Shown one piece after another: positions 1-8,408 of a stretch of 58,775 nt of DNA. The position numbers and the translations under genes were made by a program. The DNA lies in the NCBI GenBank assembly GCA_024398075.1, contig JAKSJM010000010.1, positions 1-58,775 of the forward strand, given 5' to 3'. Position 1 is the stretch's first letter. Each line of letters opens with the position of its first letter. The stretch comes from Bacteroidales bacterium (lineage in GTDB: Bacteria > Bacteroidota > Bacteroidia > Bacteroidales > UBA932). The notes under the pieces were generated by a model, which did not search any database, was not told the DNA's origin, and saw only the letters and a program-made list of their open reading frames with translations.

Positions 1-71
1 ATTCTACGGCGTTCGCGCCGTGGCGTAACTTTTATAAAATTAACGAACTATTGAATATTGGTTGGTAATAA

Positions 72-1355
72 TTATTCTGCATAAAGAAGATAAGGTCTAC
101 GCTGCTCCTTGAACGCCTTCACGTCATCAGTCCACATAGCCTTGATCTCGTCTGCCGATGCGCCTGCGAGTATCATCTCCCTCACATAGCCCTGGCCCAC
201 CTCATGCTCGAAGTGCTCACCATTTGTGAAGAAATCCTCACCCACATTCATCTGATTATACGCATTGATCAGGTTTGTAAAGTCTGCGCCACGATCCCAA
301 ATGGCCTGAAGAGGCATGTCACGGAAGTCGAAGCCATAGCAAAGCTGATCCTGATAGCGAGGCGAGCTGGCCCCTTCCATGCTTCTAGGAGTGAAGCTGA
401 ACTCCACGCCCTTCATGTCTGGATGTCCACAAAGCTCATATGGATACATGGTACCACGTCCTTCTGTGACAATGGTAGCAGCGAAATAACAGTTCTCGGC
501 ATACAGATAAACGCTCTTCATGTCCTTCAGGTTAGGAGAAGGCTTCATGAGAAGAGAGTACTTCATCTGGTGATCATAGTTCAAGCAAGGTATGACGGTG
601 AGGTCACAAGTGCCCTCTGGTATCCATCCCTCTCCATTGATCATAAGCGCCAGTTCACCCAAGGTCATGCCATGAATCATGCAGATAGGAAGCCATCCAA
701 TGCCACTCTTGTACTTCATGTCAAGCATAGGTCCATCGACATAGAAACCGTTCGGATTTGGACGATCAAGTACGACTACCTTCTTTCCATACTTGGCACT
801 GGCCTCCATCAAGTGGTGCATAGTTATGTAGTAGGTATAATACCTCATGCCCACATCCTGAATATCGACAACGATCACGTCAAACGCAGCCATTGACTCT
901 GCACTTGGAAGATGGGTGCCATGCTCATATAGAGAAAGAATAGGAATTCCTGTTACGGGATCCACAGAACTTGGTACATTTGCTCCGGCATCAGCTGCGC
1001 CACGAAAACCATGTTCAGGAGAGAAAATGGCTGTCACATTTACTCCACGCTCGATAAGCGCGTCCAGAATATGAGGACCATATACCACTTCAGCATCCTC
1101 TGAAGCAGGAGTACCGAATGGAATCATACAATTCTCATCTGTAACAGGAGTGCCAGCAGGGACCATCAAACCTTCAGACTTATCGCCAACGATGCCAGTG
1201 TGATTTGAGTAAACCGCCACCCTCTTGCCCTCAAGCAAAGGGAGATACTCTTCGAAGCGCTCGTCACCAAGCACTATTCTATCGTCGGCAGTTTTTGATT
1301 GGCATGAGATGATGGTTAACGCCGCCATCACAAGTATTGAAAGTTTTCCTCTCAT
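72..1355 (-). CDS. NamZ-like exo-beta-N-acetylmuramidase lipoprotein (DUF1343)
   Basis: 427 aa. The N-terminus has a short basic start, a hydrophobic stretch and a lipobox ending at Cys18 (TIISC), so it is probably an exported lipoprotein. Family signatures seen in order are NHTG (51-54), SPEHGFRG (about 112), DIQDVGMRYYTY, DRPNPNG, HGMTLGEL and EGRGT. Known NamZ proteins remove terminal N-acetylmuramic acid from peptidoglycan fragments in wall recycling. Residues about 60-92 form a proline/glycine-rich insertion before GPHILDAL that I do not expect in ordinary members. A -7 type promoter lies 24 bp upstream. The gene follows the MBL-fold gene in the same direction, but a terminator-like hairpin separates them, so it is probably its own transcript. 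Family assignment is firm; the exact substrate is inferred. Confidence 0.88.
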   Translation of the reverse strand: MRGKLSILVMAALTIISCQSKTADDRIVLGDERFEEYLPLLEGKRVAVYSNHTGIVGDKSEGLMVPAGTPVTDENCMIPFGTPASEDAEVVYGPHILDALIERGVNVTAIFSPEHGFRGAADAGANVPSSVDPVTGIPILSLYEHGTHLPSAESMAAFDVIVVDIQDVGMRYYTYYITMHHLMEASAKYGKKVVVLDRPNPNGFYVDGPMLDMKYKSGIGWLPICMIHGMTLGELALMINGEGWIPEGTCDLTVIPCLNYDHQMKYSLLMKPSPNLKDMKSVYLYAENCYFAATIVTEGRGTMYPYELCGHPDMKGVEFSFTPRSMEGASSPRYQDQLCYGFDFRDMPLQAIWDRGADFTNLINAYNQMNVGEDFFTNGEHFEHEVGQGYVREMILAGASADEIKAMWTDDVKAFKEQRRPYLLYAE

Positions 1356-1378
1356 GTTTTCATATAAGCATTAATATG

Positions 1379-1386
1379 CAAATATA
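1379..1386 (-). promoter_or_regulatory. -7 element for NamZ-like gene
   Basis: The minus strand reads TATATTTG, matching the Bacteroidota -7 consensus TAnnTTTG, 24 bp before the start codon. No clear TTTG was seen at the -33 distance. Confidence 0.55.
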
Positions 1387-1387
1387 C

Positions 1388-1416
1388 AAAAAAGGACGTA
1401 AAAACGGTTTACGCCC
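1388..1416 (-). terminator. Terminator after MBL-fold gene
   Basis: On the minus strand a 9-bp stem (GGGCGTAAA / TTTACGTCC with one G-T pair) and 5-nt loop is followed directly by six T residues. It lies 22 bp after the stop of the MBL-fold gene. Confidence 0.75.
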
Positions 1417-1437
1417 TTCAAATAATATCTCAAAAAA

Positions 1438-2715
1438 CTACTTTGCGATAAATGGACCGTACACAGCCTTAACCCTATACTCCATGTCCGTGTCATCAAG
1501 TGCATACACCATATATGTGCCACCTCCCGGAGCAACCCTGACCACGAAATGGCCTCCTACAGCAGCGAAGTTTATCTTTGACAGTTTCTGCTCATTCGCC
1601 TTGTTTGTGACAAAGATCTGGCAAGAAGGATTTGCTTCAAGAACTCTCTGCATGGTCTCATGATTTGGCTGGACAGTCCTCCAGTTTCCGACAAGAAGCA
1701 CTGAAGGCTTGAGTTTACCAAGGATAGTAGAGCTATTTGTGTTTGAGGTACCATGATGAGAAGCCTTCATGACATCCACCTCACCTACCACTTTAGAAAT
1801 AGGCTCTTCTATATCCTTATAAGCATATGTAGTGCGACCCGAATACTGAATGTCACCACCCGTGAAGTAGTTGAACTTGCCGTACTTGAACTCAAGTACA
1901 CAACTTAGGACATTGCCTCCAGGAAGCACATCTTTCTTCGCTCCATTCTCGCACAAACGGAAAAGCTCTTCGGAAGAAGGTAATTCAGAGTGAGACTCAT
2001 AGCCCGTTCCTGTCCAGACGTCACCATTGGCAGCAATGTTTCTCACGCTGAAATCCTTCATCTCAGCATGCTTCAATGGGAACTGGTCATCGTGACCTAC
2101 TGCAAACTTCTCCCTGACAGAACCATACTTCTTCGATGCCCATGCAATGTAGTTCAAATAGCTCTGATAGTTAAGAGGAGTCGTAGGAGCATAGTAATCA
2201 GCCGAAGGACGGTCATCAAACTCGCCTCTGTCCACAAGTTTTCCAAAAGGAAGCTTGACGCCGAGCTCGCCTATACCCACATACTGGAACTGGCCATCAT
2301 GATGAACAGGATTAAGCGGGCTGTAATATCCCATGTGGTCGCTATGATAATGAGTCAGCACGAAGTAGTCAACCCTACCTGCTGAAACAGATGGCAAGAA
2401 ATGCTTTATATAATTAAGTACAACCTCGCTGCTAGTTACATCTGCAGAAGGTTTAGGATCAAGTCCTGGAGGATCCATTGTATCCTTAGGCTGTGAACCA
2501 CCGCAATCAATAAGCATAGTGGTGCCGTCAGGGTAAATAAGGAAAGAGCTTTCACCTCTCGCGCTGTTGATGAAGTGGATGTCGAAATAACCCTTCTGCC
2601 AGTCAGGAAGAACCTGACCTACAGTCACATCCGAAGAAGCGACACTTAATTTGGACTGAGAACCGCATGAAGCCAAAATAATGGCCACTGCGAGTACAAA
2701 CATATTTCTTTTCAT
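1438..2715 (-). CDS. Metallo-beta-lactamase-fold hydrolase lipoprotein (ComEC/Rec2-like)
   Basis: 425 aa with a lipoprotein signal (lipobox ASC, Cys17). The metal-binding signature THYHSDHMG gives His122, His124, Asp126 and His127. Later TGGDIQ and KASHHGTSNT correspond to the remaining metal ligands of the fold. The order of motifs and the C-terminal KPSVLLVGN segment resemble the hydrolase domain found at the end of ComEC proteins, but there are no membrane helices here, so it is a free-standing exported hydrolase. Substrate is unknown; nucleic acid or phosphodiester substrates are possible by family analogy. It is followed by its own terminator and diverges from the OmpA gene. Confidence 0.8.
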   Translation of the reverse strand: MKRNMFVLAVAIILASCGSQSKLSVASSDVTVGQVLPDWQKGYFDIHFINSARGESSFLIYPDGTTMLIDCGGSQPKDTMDPPGLDPKPSADVTSSEVVLNYIKHFLPSVSAGRVDYFVLTHYHSDHMGYYSPLNPVHHDGQFQYVGIGELGVKLPFGKLVDRGEFDDRPSADYYAPTTPLNYQSYLNYIAWASKKYGSVREKFAVGHDDQFPLKHAEMKDFSVRNIAANGDVWTGTGYESHSELPSSEELFRLCENGAKKDVLPGGNVLSCVLEFKYGKFNYFTGGDIQYSGRTTYAYKDIEEPISKVVGEVDVMKASHHGTSNTNSSTILGKLKPSVLLVGNWRTVQPNHETMQRVLEANPSCQIFVTNKANEQKLSKINFAAVGGHFVVRVAPGGGTYMVYALDDTDMEYRVKAVYGPFIAK

Positions 2716-2756
2716 TTCACTTATGTGTTAGCATAGCGAAGTTACACATTTTTTAC

Positions 2757-2764
2757 TATATTTG
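2757..2764 (+). promoter_or_regulatory. -7 element for OmpA lipoprotein gene
   Basis: TATATTTG matches the TAnnTTTG consensus and lies 40 bp before the start codon, in the divergent intergenic region. No convincing -33 TTTG was seen. Confidence 0.55.
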
Positions 2765-2804
2765 TGACTCATACGACATTTAACATCTTAAAATAAAACA
2801 AAAC

Positions 2805-3488
2805 ATGAAAAAAGTATTGGCAATGGTGATGATCGCCCTCACAGTAGTGAGCTGCGGTACACTCACAAAGACAGCAAATGGTGCACTTATCGGTAGCGGC
2901 AGCGGCGCAGCCCTCGGCGCAGCAGTAGGAGCACTCGTAGGTAAGGACGGAAAGAGCGCTGCTATCGGTACTGCTATCGGTACTGTAGTAGGTGCAGGTG
3001 TAGGTACCCTTATCGGAAACAAGATGGACAAGAAGGCTGAGGAGCTTGCAGCTCTTGAGAACGCACAGGTTGAGACTGTAGAGGACGCTAACGGCCTCAA
3101 GGCAGTCAAGGTTACTTTCGACAGCGGTATTCTTTTCAAGACTAACAGCTCTACCCTTAGCGCAGACTCAAAGGCAGCTCTTAAGGACTTCGCTCAGAAG
3201 ATGTCTGATATGGTTGAGACCGACATCACTGTTTACGGTCACACTGACAACACAGGTTCAGACGCAGTTAACGAGAAGCTTTCTGCACAGAGAGCAAACT
3301 CAGTATCTTCATACCTTCAGTCACTCGGCATCGCTAAGAATCGCATCACAGCTGAGGGCAAGTCTTATAGCATGCCTGTAGCATCAAACGAGACCGCAGA
3401 GGGTCGTGCACAGAACCGCCGCGTAGAGATCTTCATCTCTGCAAACGAGAACATGATCAAGCAGGCTGAGAACGGTACTCTTCAGTAG
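2805..3488 (+). CDS. OmpA-family lipoprotein with glycine zipper
   Basis: 227 aa. A lipobox ends at Cys17 (VVSC). Residues about 27-69 are a glycine-zipper segment (repeated GxxxG) typical of membrane-inserting small lipoproteins. Residues about 105-215 form an OmpA C-terminal peptidoglycan-binding domain: FDSGILF, YGHTDNTGSDAVNEKLS, AQRANSV and NRRVEI are the conserved blocks. The protein probably links the outer membrane to peptidoglycan. It is a single-gene unit with a promoter and a strong terminator. Codon usage is clearly biased to a narrow codon set, which suggests high expression (inference). Confidence 0.92.
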   Translation: MKKVLAMVMIALTVVSCGTLTKTANGALIGSGSGAALGAAVGALVGKDGKSAAIGTAIGTVVGAGVGTLIGNKMDKKAEELAALENAQVETVEDANGLKAVKVTFDSGILFKTNSSTLSADSKAALKDFAQKMSDMVETDITVYGHTDNTGSDAVNEKLSAQRANSVSSYLQSLGIAKNRITAEGKSYSMPVASNETAEGRAQNRRVEIFISANENMIKQAENGTLQ

Positions 3489-3511
3489 TCTATCGCTACT
3501 CATACAGCATA

Positions 3512-3541
3512 AGGCTGACCCGAAAGGGCCAGCCTTTTTTT
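3512..3541 (+). terminator. Terminator of OmpA lipoprotein gene
   Basis: 10-bp stem (AGGCTGACCC / GGGCCAGCCT, one mismatch), GAAA tetraloop, and seven T residues, 23 bp after the stop codon. Confidence 0.9.
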
Positions 3542-3552
3542 GCATACATCAC

Positions 3553-3585
3553 AAAAAAATCAGGCCGACCGTAATGGTCAGCCTG
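3553..3585 (-). terminator. Terminator of rpsT
   Basis: On the minus strand, CAGGCTGACC / GGTCGGCCTG forms a stem with a 5-nt loop followed by a run of seven T residues. It converges with the OmpA terminator; the two hairpins have nearly the same stem sequence. Confidence 0.85.
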
Positions 3586-3610
3586 ACTCTTTATATCTTC
3601 CGATATAGAT

Positions 3611-3865
3611 TTACGCGAGCTTGTTAATGTAGCAAGCGATACCGCTCTTAAGGTTAGCAGCCTTGTTCTTGTGGATAAGACCGATCTTAGCGAGCTTGTC
3701 AATCATAGCGAAAACCTTAGGTGCGTTTGCCTCAGCGGTCTTCTTATCGGTGGTGTTTCTGATAGCACGAATAGCGTTTCGTGTAGTCTTTGCATAATAC
3801 TTGTTATGCAGTCTGTGCCTCTCGCTCTGGCGGATGCACTTCTCAGCAGATGCGTTGTTTGCCAT
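3611..3865 (-). CDS. rpsT: 30S ribosomal protein S20
   Basis: 84 aa, basic and helical, the usual length for S20. Typical features are the [21 protein letters not shown] start, the RNAIRAIRN segment and the C-terminal [15 protein letters not shown], which match the 16S-rRNA-binding helices of the family. It starts 26 bp after a tRNA-Glu gene on the same strand and ends at a strong terminator. No promoter is evident in the gap, so tRNA-Glu and rpsT are probably transcribed together. Confidence 0.95.
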   Translation of the reverse strand: MANNASAEKCIRQSERHRLHNKYYAKTTRNAIRAIRNTTDKKTAEANAPKVFAMIDKLAKIGLIHKNKAANLKSGIACYINKLA

Positions 3866-3891
3866 TATTTTATCTTTTTTATTATTACTAG

Positions 3892-3963
3892 TAGTGGGTA
3901 GGGGAATCGAACCCCTATTGCAAGAATGAAAATCTTGAGTACTAGCCGTTATACGAACCCACC
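3892..3963 (-). tRNA. tRNA-Glu (TTC)
   Basis: The minus strand folds as a cloverleaf. The acceptor arm is GGTGGGT / ACCCACT with a terminal G-T pair. The anticodon stem CAAGA/TCTTG encloses loop TTTTCAT, giving anticodon TTC. The T arm is AGGGG-TTCGATT-CCCCT and the discriminator is A. No CCA is encoded. It has a well-placed TTTG/TACCTTTG promoter. Confidence 0.95.
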
Positions 3964-3977
3964 AAACGAATGGAACG

Positions 3978-4009
3978 CAAAGGTAGAAATAATTATTTAC
4001 AAGACCAAA
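3978..4009 (-). promoter_or_regulatory. Promoter of tRNA-Glu/rpsT
   Basis: Minus strand: TTTG (4006-4009), 20-bp spacer, TACCTTTG (3978-3985). Both elements match the Bacteroidota consensus, 14 bp before the tRNA 5' end. Confidence 0.75.
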
Positions 4010-4014
4010 TTTTT

Positions 4015-5028
4015 CTACTCTTTTTCTGCGTCAGTCTTTTTCCACTCAAACGAGTAGAGGATGGACTCGACCTGTCTGAGGTACTGTCTCTTATCGTATC
4101 TTGGAGCATATACAAATGCCTCAACCACAACTATTTCCTTTGCATCTGGAGAATAGAATGAATGCTGTACGAAAGGACCACCCATATAGTCGTTGTACAC
4201 CTCCCAGAAGCCTCTTGTCTCAGCGAAATCACGTCCTTTGTACTTCATGAACTTCACTGTAGGAGCCAGGAATTCGCCTGTAGTCATGTATGTTCCATCA
4301 AACATTCCAGGGACATTGGCCTTCATGATCTCGTTTCTATGAGCAATGATGCGCTCAAGTGTAAACTCCTGATCATCAGCCACTGGATACTTATACACGA
4401 AGATGCCCTGAGTCACATACTGAGTGTCGTATGAAATCCATGAGAAGTCATCAGTCACCTTCTTCAGCTGATATCCGGAAGGAAAATGAGGTGCGCCACC
4501 TATGCGGTTCGCGACGGTGTCAAAGATAGGACGAGTCTCATAGAGAAGGGTATTTGTCACTACCCTGTCGCGCTCAGCCTGCTCGATAGCATTGACCACC
4601 ACTTCTTCATTCTCGGTGAACACCTCAAGAGCACCCGCAGAATCATATGCGGAGATCTTGATCACGCACTGAGGGTGAGACCACATATCCTGCTTGAGGA
4701 AAGCTCCTGTCTTCTGAAGCTGAGGATTGATCTCAAAGAAAAGGATATTTCTGTGTACCTTGAAAAGGTCACCGAAATTTGAAGGTGTCACATTCACAAG
4801 CGAATAGAGTGGCTCGCTCTGCGCCAGCCATGGGCAGTCAGACGCAAGAGCCTCTCTGACCTTGTTTCCGAGCGCGCCTTCCCAGTCTGTTTTTTCCATA
4901 ACCACGATTACCTCGCCAGCCTTGCCGCTGACATTTGGCAGAAGCGGTTTACGGCTTCCGCCACATGAAGAGATGCTAAGCAGCGCCAGAACGCCGAGAA
5001 TGATGGAAGTTAATCTTTTCATCTTCAA
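4015..5028 (-). CDS. DUF4837 family lipoprotein
   Basis: 337 aa with a lipobox ending at Cys22 (SISSC). The body begins with a conserved [19 protein letters not shown] block and contains QxWSxPQC-like and HRNILFFEI segments typical of DUF4837, a Bacteroidota-specific family of unknown function. It is the last gene of the operon M23-dxr-rseP-DUF4837, only 6 bp after rseP, which suggests a role in envelope homeostasis. No catalytic motif is visible. Confidence 0.85.
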   Translation of the reverse strand: MKMKRLTSIILGVLALLSISSCGGSRKPLLPNVSGKAGEVIVVMEKTDWEGALGNKVREALASDCPWLAQSEPLYSLVNVTPSNFGDLFKVHRNILFFEINPQLQKTGAFLKQDMWSHPQCVIKISAYDSAGALEVFTENEEVVVNAIEQAERDRVVTNTLLYETRPIFDTVANRIGGAPHFPSGYQLKKVTDDFSWISYDTQYVTQGIFVYKYPVADDQEFTLERIIAHRNEIMKANVPGMFDGTYMTTGEFLAPTVKFMKYKGRDFAETRGFWEVYNDYMGGPFVQHSFYSPDAKEIVVVEAFVYAPRYDKRQYLRQVESILYSFEWKKTDAEKE

Positions 5029-5034
5029 TATGTT

Positions 5035-6372
5035 TTATCTTAATAATCTAGTGATATCATTGCCAAAGGCGAGCATCATGAGCATGAGCAGCAAGAACAT
5101 GCCTACCATCTGCATCACCATGAGGAAGCGGTCGCTTGGCTTGCGACCAGAGACCATCTCGAAAATGAGGAACACGATGTGACCTCCATCAAGTCCAGGT
5201 ATAGGCAGAAGGTTCATCACACCAAGCATGATCGAGAGCAGCGCCAGTATCTGCAGGAATGCATACCAGTCCCATGCGCTTGGGAACACCTGTCCTATGG
5301 CGATAAAGCTCCCCACAGACTTATACGCCTGAGTAGACGGATTTGCCACAAGTCTAAGGTCACGAAGATATCCGCCAATGGTATCGAAAGCCATCTCGCA
5401 GCCAGCAGGGATGGCGCCTAAAACAGAATATTTCTTCACCTGGAGACCAGGGAAAGCCATATACACGCCGATGCGGCCGAGCGAGTCGACCTGCAGAGGT
5501 ACACTCAACGTATCAGCGTCACGCTGCATGAGCACCTCCACTTCCCCACCCGCATGAGCGAGCAGAATCTGGCGAGCGTCCTGCACGAAATCTACCTTGA
5601 GGGTATCTACAGCAATGATTCTGTCACCTCTCTGCACTCCAGCCTCGACGTTTGGCGAACCAGCCATCACAGAATCCACCACGAAAGGCACGGCGAGGGA
5701 GAACATATCGGGAGAATTCAGCACCTGGCCAAGCATTGAGTGATCTATGTATATGTCCAATGTATCCGCGCCACGCAGCACCGTGGCCTTTGTCACATCA
5801 CGACGCGCGAGGTCGGCTTGCAGCGTAGCGAAATTCTCCGGAACGTAGTCGTCGAAAGCGAGGATATGGTCTCCACTACGAAAGCCCATCTCGTATGCTA
5901 AATCATTGACATATATAGCATTGCCCTCATTTGCGACATAGCTCTTCCCCCAGACGCCCATTATTAGGGCATACACGAGAATGGCAAGGATGAAGTTAAA
6001 GAACACACCTCCAAACATGACGATAAAACGCTGCCATGCCGGATGTGCTCGAAACTCCCAAGGTTTGGGTTCTGTGCCAATGAAATCGGTATCCATCGAC
6101 TCATCCACCATGCCACATATCTTGCAGTAGCCACCGATCGGCAGCCAACCAATGCCATACTCAGTCTCACTGTCCTTGAGCTTGGGGAAAAGTTTGGAAA
6201 ACCATCCCTCCTTCGTGCTCAGGAGTTTCACTCCACCTGCATCAAAGAACAAGAAAAACTTGTCCACACGAATATCAAATATACGCGCGAACAAGAAATG
6301 TCCAAACTCATGGATGACTACCAGCAACGACAGCGCCAGTATCACCTGAACGGCCTTAATCAGAACTACCAT
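5035..6372 (-). CDS. rseP: RIP metalloprotease RseP (site-2 protease)
   Basis: 445 aa integral membrane zinc protease. The active site HEFGH is at residues 21-25 in the first membrane segment, and the third metal ligand motif LDGGH is at 394-398. Between them lie two PDZ-like domains (around residues 135-220 and 225-310; GDHILAFD and GDRIIAVD are the carboxylate-binding-type blocks). These proteases cut anti-sigma factors or signal-peptide remnants inside the inner membrane. It sits 3 bp after dxr, the common dxr-rseP arrangement, and directly before DUF4837. Confidence 0.96.
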   Translation of the reverse strand: MVVLIKAVQVILALSLLVVIHEFGHFLFARIFDIRVDKFFLFFDAGGVKLLSTKEGWFSKLFPKLKDSETEYGIGWLPIGGYCKICGMVDESMDTDFIGTEPKPWEFRAHPAWQRFIVMFGGVFFNFILAILVYALIMGVWGKSYVANEGNAIYVNDLAYEMGFRSGDHILAFDDYVPENFATLQADLARRDVTKATVLRGADTLDIYIDHSMLGQVLNSPDMFSLAVPFVVDSVMAGSPNVEAGVQRGDRIIAVDTLKVDFVQDARQILLAHAGGEVEVLMQRDADTLSVPLQVDSLGRIGVYMAFPGLQVKKYSVLGAIPAGCEMAFDTIGGYLRDLRLVANPSTQAYKSVGSFIAIGQVFPSAWDWYAFLQILALLSIMLGVMNLLPIPGLDGGHIVFLIFEMVSGRKPSDRFLMVMQMVGMFLLLMLMMLAFGNDITRLLR

Positions 6373-6375
6373 CTA

Positions 6376-7551
6376 TCAGCTTTTGCGACGAGCCTCTATC
6401 TTCTTCACAAGCTCCGAGGCGTAAGATGCCACAGCTTCATTTGTGGAGAAGATGTCGTCAATGGTTGGATTTGCTACAAAAAATGAACCAGAGAGAGCTG
6501 ATGCGGCGATGTCGGAAATGTCATAGAAACCTATCCTATCCTGAAGGTATGCTGCCACAGCCACTTCATTGGCAGCATTCAGCACACAGCCAGCATTGCC
6601 GCCCTTCTCAAGCGCCTCGAATGCCAAGCCGAGGGCCGGGAATTTCTCCATATCAGGAGCGAAGAACGACAGGTTCCCGAGCTCCGCGAAATTCAACTTC
6701 TTGTTGTTCAGAGGGAGTCTATCCGGGAATGCGAGGGCGAGCTGAATAGGCTCGCGCATGTCTGGGCAGCCCATCTGGGCGATCACGGCACCATCTTCAA
6801 ACTCCACCATCGAATGAATGATGGACTCTGGATGCACGACAACATTGATATTCTTCGCTCCCATATCGAAGAGCCACCTGGCCTCGATGACCTCGAAGCC
6901 CTTGTTCATCATGGTCGCCGAATCGATGGTAATCTTCGCGCCCATGTTCCAGTTCGGATGCTTGAGGGCCATGGACTTGGTAGCTGTCGCGATCTTCTCC
7001 CTATCCCAGGTGCGGAATGGGCCGCCGGATGCGGTTATATGGAGTTTGGCAACAGCATTGCCCTGCGCAGCAAGAAGGCACTGGAATATAGCCGAATGCT
7101 CCGAATCAACAGGGAGTATAGGAGCATGGTACTTCTCTGCCTCAGCCATCACTATGGAACCAGCAGCGACAAGCGTCTCCTTGTTTGCAAGGGCAATCAC
7201 CTTGCCGGCACGAATGGCGGCCATAGTCGGCGCCAAACCGCTGAAACCCACCATGGATGCCACCACGATGTCCACAGAGTCGGAGGTAACCAAGTCGCAA
7301 ACTGAATTAATCCCAGCAAACACCTTAATACCCTCATCCTGAAGCGCTTCCGACACCTCGCCATAGAGAGACTCATCACATATGACCACATGCGCAGGAT
7401 CAAACTCCTTCGCCTGCTCTATAAGGAGTGCGCTGCTTCTATTTGCTGTAAGCAGCTCTATCTGGAAAAGGTCGGGATGCTGACGCACGACATCGAGAGT
7501 CTGGCGTCCGATGGAACCTGTAGATCCAAGTACGGCAATTCTTCTTTTCAT
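6376..7551 (-). CDS. dxr: 1-deoxy-D-xylulose-5-phosphate reductoisomerase
   Basis: 391 aa, the usual length. It catalyses the NADPH-dependent conversion of DXP to 2-C-methyl-D-erythritol 4-phosphate in the MEP isoprenoid pathway. The N-terminal GSTGSIGRQTLD is the NADPH-binding loop; ANKETLVAAG, DSEHSAIFQ, TASGGPFR and NKGFEVIEA carry the metal and substrate ligands. The gene lies 2 bp after the M23 peptidase gene and 3 bp before rseP. Together with uppS further on it supplies undecaprenyl carrier for the wall. Confidence 0.97.
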   Translation of the reverse strand: MKRRIAVLGSTGSIGRQTLDVVRQHPDLFQIELLTANRSSALLIEQAKEFDPAHVVICDESLYGEVSEALQDEGIKVFAGINSVCDLVTSDSVDIVVASMVGFSGLAPTMAAIRAGKVIALANKETLVAAGSIVMAEAEKYHAPILPVDSEHSAIFQCLLAAQGNAVAKLHITASGGPFRTWDREKIATATKSMALKHPNWNMGAKITIDSATMMNKGFEVIEARWLFDMGAKNINVVVHPESIIHSMVEFEDGAVIAQMGCPDMREPIQLALAFPDRLPLNNKKLNFAELGNLSFFAPDMEKFPALGLAFEALEKGGNAGCVLNAANEVAVAAYLQDRIGFYDISDIAASALSGSFFVANPTIDDIFSTNEAVASYASELVKKIEARRKS

Positions 7552-7553
7552 TT

Positions 7554-8384
7554 CTAGAAATTGATATAATCTGTAGGATTCAATGTCTCACCTTTCTGCC
7601 ACAACTCGAAATGCAGATGGCTACGCTCACTGCCATCACCGGCAAGGGCAATGGATGTACCTGCCGAAACGCGATCTCCCGCTTTCTTCATCAATTTCAC
7701 GGCATTCTTGTATACCGTGACAATATCATCATCATGCTGAATGACAATGGTATAGCCACTCTCATCATTGAATCCATCAAAAATGACAGCACCGCCGAGC
7801 GCAGCCTTGACGACTGAGTTCTGGGATGCGTGTACATCTACATACGGGTGGCGAATAGGGTCATAGCCCAAGACCACCTCGCCCTGCAGAGGTGCGAAGA
7901 AATGAAGGCCTTCGATAGGCAGCTGACGCTTCTGTCCTGAGACGTCAAACTGCTCCGCATCCACCACCATCGCCTTAAGCGCAGAGTCGCGCTCGGACAG
8001 ATACGCCTCGTCCTTGGCTTCCGCCTTCTTCGCATACAGTGCTATCACGCTGTCCATGCTCACAGGCTCCCCGCCCTCCAGGACATTTGCAAGATTCTCT
8101 GTGTAAAGTTCCCAACGAGTGATCACCTTCTCCAAAGAATCTATCTTGATGGCATTCTGAATGGCAGTATGCTTGGAATTCGCATCAGGATAGCCAGGGA
8201 TCAAGGATCTGATCGGAGTGAACGCAATGATGGAGAAGAAAAGCGCCAAGACAATGAAGAAAACAGACAAAAGCAGCACTGCAAAGTTTGACTTGGAGAA
8301 CTTTCTTGTCCAGATGTTCTCGTGAGTGTCTCCATCTGAGATGGAGAGGCGATATGATTGAACCTTTTTATTTTGACTCGACAT
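7554..8384 (-). CDS. Membrane-anchored M23 family peptidase
   Basis: 276 aa. One membrane helix at about 31-56 anchors a periplasmic domain. The C-terminal LytM/M23 domain has zinc-ligand motifs HPYVD (HxxxD) and HLHFE (HxH). The YxH position that is common in active enzymes reads Y-K-N here, so activity could be altered; other Bacteroidota paralogues may share this. Probable substrate is peptide cross-links of peptidoglycan, or the protein acts as an amidase activator. It is the first gene of the operon with dxr, rseP and DUF4837, and diverges from ruvX with only 24 bp between start codons. Confidence 0.85.
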   Translation of the reverse strand: MSSQNKKVQSYRLSISDGDTHENIWTRKFSKSNFAVLLLSVFFIVLALFFSIIAFTPIRSLIPGYPDANSKHTAIQNAIKIDSLEKVITRWELYTENLANVLEGGEPVSMDSVIALYAKKAEAKDEAYLSERDSALKAMVVDAEQFDVSGQKRQLPIEGLHFFAPLQGEVVLGYDPIRHPYVDVHASQNSVVKAALGGAVIFDGFNDESGYTIVIQHDDDIVTVYKNAVKLMKKAGDRVSAGTSIALAGDGSERSHLHFELWQKGETLNPTDYINF

Positions 8385-8402
8385 AAAAAATGGTTATATT
8401 TG
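8372..8402 (+). promoter_or_regulatory. Promoter of the ruvX-def operon
   Basis: TTTG (8372-8375), exactly 19-bp spacer, TATATTTG (8395-8402), a perfect match to the Bacteroidota consensus. The -33 element lies inside the first codons of the divergent M23 gene. The -7 element ends only 6 bp before the ruvX ATG. Confidence 0.85.
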
Positions 8403-8408
8403 TGTGTT

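Noticed and set aside
1-71. Hairpin ACGGCG-TTCG-CGCCGT at 6-21, possible terminator of a gene outside the window
   Set aside because: No T run directly follows on either strand and the neighbouring gene is not visible; the rest of the 71 bp holds nothing I can support.
204-896. 230-codon open frame antisense to the NamZ-like gene
   Set aside because: Shadow of the real gene: His/Ile-rich composition, no family resemblance, no promoter.
8358-8408. Upstream in-frame ATG for ruvX
   Set aside because: It lies before the -33 element and adds 17 residues not found in the family.
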